Shown here piece by piece: positions 6,311 through 11,881 of a stretch of 11,881 nucleotides of DNA (positions are counted from its first letter, which is position 1; every line of letters begins with the position of its first letter). The notes under the pieces were generated by a model. That model did not search any database. It saw nothing but the letters and a program-made list of their open reading frames with translations, and was not told where the DNA came from. Made by a program: the position numbers and the translations under genes. Origin of the DNA: Peptostreptococcaceae bacterium (GTDB taxonomy: Bacteria > Bacillota_A > Clostridia > Peptostreptococcales > Anaerovoracaceae); assembly GCA_016650135.1 (NCBI GenBank), contig JAENWH010000029.1, forward strand, positions 1-11,881. Direction: 5' to 3'.

Positions 6311-7174
6311 TTGGTAAGAATTGAACAAATAAAAGATTTTAATCTGGATCATATATTTAACTGTGGTCAATGCTTTCGCTGGGTAAAGGAAGAAGACGGC
6401 AGTTACACAGGTATTGCCTTTGGAAAGATTGTAAACATGAAGACAACGCCAAGCCGACAGATGGCTTCAACTAGGTTGGATTCAGCCGGCTTGGTAGATT
6501 TGGAAATTAATCAGGCGAATAAAGATGATTTTGAAAAAATCTGGGAACATTACCTTGATCTTGAAAGGGATTACGGAGTAATAAAAAAACAGCTGTGTAA
6601 ATCTGATTCTGTGATGGCAAAAGCAGTAGAATATGGTTATGGGATAAGAATATTAAATCAGGACAAGTGGGAGACCATTGTTTCTTTCTTAATATCTCAG
6701 AATAATAATATACCGCGAATAAAAAAATGCATAGAAGCCCTCTGCGAAAAATTTGGTGATTACATTGGAGAATACAGGGGGAAAAAATATTACGACTTGC
6801 CAAAACCACAAACATTAAGCCGTTTGAGTGCAGATGATCTGGCAGAATGCAGACTTGGGTACAGGGCAAAATATATTATAGAGTCTGCTAAACAGATTGA
6901 AAGGGAAGGTATTGAAGAAACCTTTGAGTACCTGAACACTTTGTGCGGCGTTGGACCTAAGGTCGCAAACTGTGTATTACTTTTTTCCATGGAAAAAGCA
7001 GACTGCTTTCCAATAGATGTCTGGGTAAAACGTGTAATGAGCCGGTTATACGGTATTGACGAAGAAGACACGAATGCGATGCTTGCGTATTCAGAAAAGA
7101 ATTTCGGAGAGTATGGGGGCATAGCGCAGCAATATTTGTTTTATTATATAAGAGAAGGGCAGGAATTATGTTAG
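6311..7174 (+). CDS. ogg: 8-oxoguanine DNA glycosylase/AP lyase (Ogg1-type HhH-GPD)
   Basis: This enzyme removes 8-oxoguanine opposite C and can cleave the resulting abasic site by beta-elimination. The 287-residue product has the Ogg1 N-terminal domain (CGQCFRW, 18-24), the NNNIPRIKKCIEALCEKFG segment (131-149) typical of Ogg1, and the helix-hairpin-helix LCGVGPKVAN (211-220) with catalytic Lys217 and catalytic Asp236 in FPIDVWV. No iron-sulfur cysteine cluster is present, which excludes the MutY and Nth families. The start is TTG at 6311: AGGGG at 6300-6304 lies six bases upstream, the family N-terminus starts right there, and no suitable ATG exists nearby. The gene is 16 bases after the P-loop/Asp23 gene and overlaps the DUF554 gene by seven bases. 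In an anaerobe it would deal with oxygen-exposure damage. Confidence 0.95.
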   Translation: MVRIEQIKDFNLDHIFNCGQCFRWVKEEDGSYTGIAFGKIVNMKTTPSRQMASTRLDSAGLVDLEINQANKDDFEKIWEHYLDLERDYGVIKKQLCKSDSVMAKAVEYGYGIRILNQDKWETIVSFLISQNNNIPRIKKCIEALCEKFGDYIGEYRGKKYYDLPKPQTLSRLSADDLAECRLGYRAKYIIESAKQIEREGIEETFEYLNTLCGVGPKVANCVLLFSMEKADCFPIDVWVKRVMSRLYGIDEEDTNAMLAYSEKNFGEYGGIAQQYLFYYIREGQELC

Positions 7175-7857
7175 GACCAATAGTAAATGCAATTACGATA
7201 ATAGTGTGTGCGGTTTTAGGCAAAGTTCTTATTAAAAATTTCCCGGAAAGATTTGAAACAATCATTAAACAGGGAATTGCGCTGGCACTGATATACATTG
7301 GGATTGCAGGGGCAATGGAAAGCAACTTAATCCTGACTCTTATATTAAGCATGGTGCTGGGCGGAATTATTGGTGAGTGGATTAATATAGATAAGGGAAT
7401 GAATAATATCGGGAGATGGGCCGAACGAAAATTGGGATTTAGTGAAGGGAATTTTGCAAAAGGGTTTGTAATAGCCTGTATACTGTTCTGCACCGGATCA
7501 ATGGCTATTGTCGGATCTTTAAACAGCGGGCTTCAGGGCAACCATGAAATGCTTTTTGCAAAGTCCATTCTGGATGGGATTATGTCAATAGTTTTTGCAT
7601 CACAGCTTGGTATAGGAGTTGCATTTTCAGCAATACCTGTACTTCTTTATGAAGGTGCCATTGCTTTAGGAGCGACTTTTATAAAGGGATGGCTAACAGC
7701 GGAAATAATAACTGAAATGTCTGCAGTGGGCAGTTTACTTATAGCAGGAATTGGAATTAATTTTTTAGGTGCATCCTCAAAGGAAATTAAGGTTGCGAAT
7801 ATGATCCCTGCCATATTTTTGCCATGGCTATTTATCGTCTTAGGCTTTAATATGTAA
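7168..7857 (+). CDS. DUF554 family integral membrane protein
   Basis: This belongs to the DUF554 membrane protein family, for which I know no firmly established function. The 229-residue product has about seven hydrophobic segments, near residues 3-21, 34-51, 53-70, 98-118, 136-156, 157-175 and 186-202, with a last one at 211-227. The core FCTGSMAIVGSLNSGLQG (107-124), rich in small residues, and the following AKSILDGIMS helix are the family's most conserved stretch. There is no cleavable signal peptide; the first segment is an internal anchor. The ATG overlaps the end of ogg by seven bases (stop TAG 7172-7174), with GGCAGGA upstream, so translation is probably coupled. It ends an operon; only a weak A/T hairpin follows before groES. 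Confidence 0.9.
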   Translation: MLGPIVNAITIIVCAVLGKVLIKNFPERFETIIKQGIALALIYIGIAGAMESNLILTLILSMVLGGIIGEWINIDKGMNNIGRWAERKLGFSEGNFAKGFVIACILFCTGSMAIVGSLNSGLQGNHEMLFAKSILDGIMSIVFASQLGIGVAFSAIPVLLYEGAIALGATFIKGWLTAEIITEMSAVGSLLIAGIGINFLGASSKEIKVANMIPAIFLPWLFIVLGFNM

Positions 7858-7858
7858 A

Positions 7859-7877
7859 AAAAAATGTGAAATTTTTT
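7859..7877 (+). terminator. Weak A/T-only terminator-like hairpin after the DUF554 gene
   Basis: AAAAAAT (7859-7865) and ATTTTTT (7871-7877) flank a GTGAA loop two bases after the stop codon. The stem has no G-C pairs in this form, so termination is probably partial and read-through into groES is possible. Confidence 0.3.
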
Positions 7878-7886
7878 ATTAATCTA

Positions 7887-7915
7887 TTGACAAAAGCAGA
7901 AGAATATAATAAGTT
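7887..7915 (+). promoter_or_regulatory. groESL promoter region
   Basis: A perfect TTGACA (7887-7892) and a perfect TATAAT (7905-7910) are only 12 bases apart, too short for normal sigma-A use. At the ideal 17-base spacing the -10 would be TAAGTT (7910-7915), a three-of-six match. Either -10 places the start at or just inside the CIRCE element, as usual for groESL. Confidence 0.6.
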
Positions 7916-7919
7916 GTAT

Positions 7920-7946
7920 TTAGCACTCAACTATAAAGAGTGCTAA
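7920..7946. promoter_or_regulatory. CIRCE operator (HrcA binding site)
   Basis: TTAGCACTC (7920-7928), nine bases, then GAGTGCTAA (7938-7946): a perfect match to the CIRCE inverted repeat. HrcA bound here represses class I heat-shock operons and is released when GroEL is occupied by unfolded protein. It lies between the promoter and the groES ribosome binding site. hrcA is not in the window. Confidence 0.98.
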
Positions 7947-7971
7947 CAATAAAAAAACGGAGGGGAAATAT

Positions 7972-8253
7972 ATGAGTTTTGGAATTAAGCCTTTAGGCGA
8001 AAGAGTTGTTATTAAAAGAGCAGAAGCAGAAGAAAAGACAAAGAGCGGCATCGTTTTACCTGGACAGGCAAAAGAACAGCCTCAAATGGCAAAAGTGGTT
8101 GCAGTAGGTCCTGGAACTTCAGAGGACAAGATGGAGCTGAAAGAGGGAGATGTTGTAATATTCTCAAAATATGCAGGAACTGAAATTAAATTTGAAGGCG
8201 AAGAATATACGATTATGTCTCAGAAGGACATACTGGCAACAGTTAATAAATAA
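7972..8253 (+). CDS. groES: GroES, 10 kDa co-chaperonin
   Basis: GroES forms the heptameric lid that caps GroEL and closes the folding chamber in the cytoplasm. The 93-residue product has the family start [12 protein letters not shown], the mobile loop that docks on GroEL (about 20-37, [16 protein letters not shown]), and the conserved [15 protein letters not shown] strand near 59-73. A strong GGAGGGG site precedes the ATG. CIRCE lies 26 bases upstream, so it is under HrcA control. The stop codon is the first of five successive in-frame TAA triplets in a trinucleotide tract. Confidence 0.99.
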   Translation: MSFGIKPLGERVVIKRAEAEEKTKSGIVLPGQAKEQPQMAKVVAVGPGTSEDKMELKEGDVVIFSKYAGTEIKFEGEEYTIMSQKDILATVNK

Positions 8254-8280
8254 TAATAATAATAACAACAACAACAACAA
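8251..8280 (+). repeat. (TAA)5(CAA)5 trinucleotide tract between groES and groEL
   Basis: Ten perfect triplets, TAA five times then CAA five times, followed by GAA TAA. The tract begins with the groES stop codon and is in frame with it, giving five stops in a row. It fills the first part of the 73-base groES-groEL gap. As RNA it would be unstructured. Such tracts can change length by polymerase slippage. Confidence 0.95.
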
Positions 8281-8323
8281 GAATAAAGTAACAGTAAAAT
8301 GATAATATTGAAAGAGGGTATAG

Positions 8324-9958
<1,635 letters not shown>

Positions 9959-9990
9959 TCCGTTCAGGCAGAAAAGCAAAGAAAAAGGCT

Positions 9991-10043
9991 TGAAAACATG
10001 GGTTTTCATAGTATTTGGGGTCGGCAGGAATGCCGGCCTTTTT
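9991..10043 (+). terminator. groEL terminator, with a preceding second hairpin
   Basis: GGTCGGCA (10019-10026) and TGCCGGCC (10031-10038) pair over eight bases with one G-U, around a GGAA loop, followed by five Ts: a strong intrinsic terminator. Just upstream TGAAAAC (9991-9997) and GTTTTCA (10002-10008) form a weaker hairpin, which may protect the mRNA 3' end. Confidence 0.9.
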
Positions 10044-10056
10044 CTTATTTATTAAA

Positions 10057-10086
10057 TTGACGAATAAATATGAAAAAGGGTAGAAT
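10057..10086 (+). promoter_or_regulatory. Predicted promoter for the HD-like gene
   Basis: TTGACG (10057-10062) and TAGAAT (10081-10086) are 18 bases apart, each one base off consensus. The start would be near 10093, giving a leader of about 67 bases. It stands just after the groEL terminator, which suggests an independent unit. Confidence 0.6.
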
Positions 10087-10143
10087 AATCAAAAAATGTG
10101 TGATACGATAAAAAAATATGTGCTGTATTCAATATACAAAAGT

Positions 10144-10152
10144 AAAGGATGG
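10144..10152 (+). promoter_or_regulatory. Ribosome binding site that decides the start of the HD-like gene
   Basis: AAAGGATGG lies seven bases before the ATG at 10160. The in-frame ATG at 10118 has no such site, and the residues it would add (MCCIQYTKVKDGKK) do not look like part of the domain, so 10160 is preferred. Confidence 0.7.
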
Positions 10153-10159
10153 TAAAAAG

Positions 10160-10657
10160 ATGACTTTAATTGGAAGAGAGAAGTGTATTCTGGATTTTGT
10201 AAAAGGAAAGCAAGAAATAAAAGATCAAGAAAAACTGGACTGTAAAATACAGGCAGCCGAATTACTCAAAGCATGCAGTTTTGGCGGGGACTACCTGTCA
10301 GTTGCTCTATGTCATGATTTGATAGGGAAAAAGGATGTGAATGAAGAGATATTATTGAAATTGGTTGGTACAGAGGCATTTGAAGCGATTAAAATAATGG
10401 ATGCCAGACAGGCTCCAAACCTGGGAATCAGACAACATCTTGAAATGGTGAAGGGAAATAAACTTGCGAATGCCGCTATGACAGCAACCTTGGCATGTAT
10501 GCTGAACATGGCAGTAAATGCAACAAAGGAGGTTCGTGATCTGTTGATTTTTAAGTCTGAAAAATATTATTTAAATTTCGTGGAAGGGACGCCAGGGTAT
10601 TTGTTTGTAAAAGAAGGTTATGATGCGTTGAAGGCCTCTAACAATGATTTTTGCTGA
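10160..10657 (+). CDS. Degenerate HD-domain-like protein (possible inactive (p)ppGpp-hydrolase relative)
   Basis: I recognise only a fold-level resemblance. The 165-residue product is predicted all-helical and soluble. LSVALCHDLIGKKDVNEEILLKLVG (46-70) lines up with the HD motif and following helices of SpoT/MESH1-type hydrolases (LLHDVVEDT...T.EEI...FG), so His52-Asp53 are kept. The earlier helix, where the first metal His is expected, reads LDCKIQAAELL (26-36) with no His. The later segment LEMVKGNKLANAAMTATLACM (94-114) resembles the K(V)NPLARxVKLADLRHN segment, but its Asp and His are replaced by Ala, Thr and Cys. Catalysis of the usual type is therefore unlikely; a binding or regulatory role is inference. 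It has its own promoter after groEL and a hairpin after the stop, and converges with the XRE gene. The family call is tentative; that it is a real gene is well supported by coding pattern and start signals. Confidence 0.75.
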   Translation: MTLIGREKCILDFVKGKQEIKDQEKLDCKIQAAELLKACSFGGDYLSVALCHDLIGKKDVNEEILLKLVGTEAFEAIKIMDARQAPNLGIRQHLEMVKGNKLANAAMTATLACMLNMAVNATKEVRDLLIFKSEKYYLNFVEGTPGYLFVKEGYDALKASNNDFC

Positions 10658-10687
10658 ATGCTTAATTAATTGTTTCTGACGGTAGAT

Positions 10688-10726
10688 AAGGTACCAAATC
10701 TGATTCATTTCAGTTTGATACCTTTT
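10688..10726 (+). terminator. Imperfect hairpin between the convergent HD-like and XRE genes
   Basis: AAGGTACCAAATCTGA (10688-10703) pairs with TCAGTTTGATACCTT (10710-10724) with one mismatch and one bulge, followed by a short run of Ts on the + strand. It probably ends the HD-like transcript. On the - strand no T tract follows, so its use by the XRE gene is doubtful. Confidence 0.55.
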
Positions 10727-10777
10727 AGTTATTGTTTGAAACCAGGGAAACATATCAATCCTGTTTCTGTTAATTCT

Positions 10778-11107
10778 TTATTTCTCCGTAAAAGTTTTAA
10801 CAAGGGAATAAATCAACTCTTGTTCTTTTTTAGTCAGTTTATCTATCATTGGCAGTATTTTTTCCCCGTAGTCAGATGCAATTTCATCTGGTGTCCTTAC
10901 AAAGTCAAGCAAGTCCTGAAAAGTGTAATCCAAAACGTTCAGTATCTTTGACAGTGTAAGCAACGTTGGATTTTTTTCACCGCGTTCGATAGCACTTAGA
11001 TGCGCCGCATTTAAATTGGCCTTGGTTGCTAATTCATCTAGACTATAGCCTCGATAGAGTCTATAGTCTCTAATTCTTTTCCCGATTAAAAGCTGTATGT
11101 TATCCAT
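10778..11107 (-). CDS. XRE-family helix-turn-helix regulator, SinR-like
   Basis: This is a DNA-binding regulator of the Cro/C1 (HTH_3) family. The 109-residue product has the HTH over about residues 8-65: IGKRIRDYRLYRGYSLDELA (8-27), then KANLNAAHLSAIERGEKNPTLLTLSKILNVL (29-59), a full five-helix pattern with the AxLNxxHLSxIERG recognition helix. The C-terminal 40 residues are charged, with helices ending LTKKEQELIYSLVKTFTEK, probably for dimerisation. The N-terminal half resembles SinR of Bacillus. The ATG is weakly supported by AGGAAAGGG about 13-20 bases upstream, a longer spacing than usual, but the domain begins right after it. No partner gene is beside it, so its target is unknown. A 9-bp inverted repeat lies within its own 5' coding region. 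Confidence 0.93.
   Translation of the reverse strand: MDNIQLLIGKRIRDYRLYRGYSLDELATKANLNAAHLSAIERGEKNPTLLTLSKILNVLDYTFQDLLDFVRTPDEIASDYGEKILPMIDKLTKKEQELIYSLVKTFTEK
11040..11069. repeat. Inverted repeat inside the XRE coding region
   Basis: AGACTATAG (11040-11048) and CTATAGTCT (11061-11069) are perfect inverted copies separated by 12 bases, about 40-70 bases after the XRE start. It could be an autoregulatory operator or an mRNA hairpin, or simply follow from the Tyr-Arg-rich codons there. Confidence 0.6.
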
Positions 11108-11148
11108 ATTGCTACTATCACCCTTTCCTAAAATTTTTACACATTTTT

Positions 11149-11177
11149 ATAGTATAATAAAAAATCTTATAGTGCAA
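11149..11177 (-). promoter_or_regulatory. Predicted promoter for the XRE gene
   Basis: On the - strand, TTGCAC (complement of 11172-11177) and TACTAT (complement of 11149-11154) are 17 bases apart; an overlapping TATACT at 15 bases is an alternative. The leader would be about 35 bases. Confidence 0.45.
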
Positions 11178-11242
11178 GTTATTTAAATAAAATGATTCAG
11201 TACCCTTGAATGAAAAATTAAATTCCGCCAAATAAAAAGAAG

Positions 11243-11281
11243 AACTTGTGAAAGGGTAAACGCCATTTTGCAAGTTTTTTT
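11243..11281. terminator. Bidirectional terminator-like hairpin
   Basis: AACTTGTGAAAGGG (11243-11256) pairs with CCATTTTGCAAGTT (11263-11276) with one mismatch and two G-U pairs around a six-base loop. On the + strand it runs into a run of Ts to 11281; on the - strand it is followed by CTTCTTTTTATTT. It lies nine bases beyond the end of the - strand remnant described next, so it probably terminated that gene. No + strand gene lies upstream to use it. Confidence 0.65.
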
Positions 11282-11284
11282 GTG

Positions 11285-11754
11285 TCATATTTTGCAAAAA
11301 AAGTGGTATAATAAAGGTGTGATTGAGAGAATTTGCAAATTTTGCATAGCAAACAAGCCACCGGGATCTTTTGCGTTAGAGTAAATTCCGATGACTTCGT
11401 TGCAAAATTCTAAGTGATTCCATCTGTTTTTTACAATTAATTGAGGTTGGTTTTCAGTTATGTTGATACCCTCCCTGGAAGAAACCAGAAGCGATTTGTA
11501 CCGCTGGTTTGCAGTGATTGACTTGTAATAATACTTGTCTACTCTGCAATTGGATTTTTTCATGGTTAACCTAGAGAATACAATTTATTAATGATAAGGT
11601 TATCTCCTTCCTTGCGATCTGGAATCAAGATGGATTTCATTCGAAAATATACTGATTTCCCAATAATATTGAGTAGTTTACCTAACGCGATTAATAAAGT
11701 TACACTAATCATCAAATATAAAGAAACAAAAGGGTAGAATATATTGAAAATCAA
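11285..11754 (-). pseudogene. Possible frameshifted membrane-protein remnant (weak YcxB-like resemblance)
   Basis: Two - strand open frames abut in different frames. The first (11566-11754, 62 residues) has one hydrophobic segment (FVSLYLMISVTLLIALGKLL) followed by a basic stretch. The second (11285-11563, 92 residues, open back to about 11584) contains SREGINITENQPQLIVKNRW followed by NHLEFCNEVIGIYS. A membrane segment, then 'EGI...EN', then a Trp and IYS recalls the YcxB-like family, whose role I do not know to be established. A single-base indel in the roughly 20 bases where the two frames overlap would join them. Neither start has a good ribosome binding site. A terminator-like hairpin sits just past the end. 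The family call is weak; it may be non-coding, or an intact gene of another kind with a sequence error. Confidence 0.3.
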
Positions 11755-11881
11755 GGGTGTAATTCGACTTAGTTAACCTTTATTTATCTAAATTAGACTG
11801 GAAATACCTAATATTTTTTATTTGTTAGGTGAACAACGCTCTACGCGCAACTTTGTAGTATAACTTCCCCGTTAAATGGTG
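11755..11881. other. Right-edge A/T-rich sequence without a recognisable feature
   Basis: I see no gene, RNA or strong promoter here. GTTAACCT, present near 11565-11572, occurs again near 11773-11780, but nothing else suggests an element boundary. A - strand start for the remnant gene could lie beyond the window edge. Confidence 0.4.

Noticed and set aside
10118..10159. Upstream ATG for the HD-like gene
   Set aside because: No ribosome binding site, while AAAGGATGG stands correctly before the ATG at 10160.
10670..10951. + strand open frame of 93 codons
   Set aside because: It mostly covers the antisense of the XRE gene and the hairpin before it, with no start signal.
11565..11780. Repeated GTTAACCT at about 11565 and 11773 as a possible target-site duplication
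   Set aside because: The match is short, contains the simple palindrome GTTAAC, and no transposase or terminal inverted repeats lie between the copies.

Overview
The window is low-G+C Firmicutes DNA, most likely from an anaerobic member of the Clostridia. The evidence is the A/T-rich third positions, strong AGGAGG-type ribosome binding sites, a 55-residue clostridial 2[4Fe-4S] ferredoxin, a Rex redox repressor with the clostridial-style recognition-helix sequence, a bacterial 8-oxoguanine glycosylase of the Ogg type, and a CIRCE-controlled groES-groEL operon. I cannot name a species from the sequence alone.

Layout, left to right. Positions 1-4137 hold a + strand operon for tRNA t6A modification and ribosome-related functions: tsaB (5' end cut by the window edge), rimI, tsaD and a YdiF-type ABC-F ATPase. 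After a 130-bp A/T-rich gap with a good promoter and a FabT-like palindrome comes acpP (4268-4498), an intrinsic terminator, and rex (4549-5190). A small ferredoxin gene lies on the - strand (5252-5419), convergent with rex and ending at a strong hairpin terminator. Divergent from the ferredoxin is a tight three-gene + strand operon (5491-7857): a P-loop/Asp23-like two-domain protein, ogg started from TTG, and a DUF554 membrane protein. Then groES-groEL (7972-9958) with a perfect CIRCE operator and a strong terminator, a single gene for a degenerate HD-domain-like protein (10160-10657), and a convergent - strand XRE/SinR-like regulator (10778-11107). The last 770 bp have no convincing intact gene: they hold a bidirectional terminator-like hairpin and two adjacent - strand reading frames in different frames that look like a decayed membrane-protein gene.

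The order tsaB-rimI-tsaD-ydiF...rex...groES-groEL matches, with insertions, the B. subtilis ydiC-rimI-gcp-ydiF-(moaC)-ydiH(rex)...groES-groEL region as I remember it, so most of the window is conserved chromosomal backbone. The right end, after groEL, looks more accessory.

The points most worth a second look are the P-loop plus Asp23-like fusion protein, the FabT-like operator before a solitary acpP, the HD-like protein that seems to have lost most metal ligands, the (TAA)5(CAA)5 tract that contains the groES stop codon, stop-codon-spanning hairpins at both the tsaB-rimI and rimI-tsaD junctions, and the decayed region at the right end. I see no phage, CRISPR, complete insertion sequence or RNA gene.
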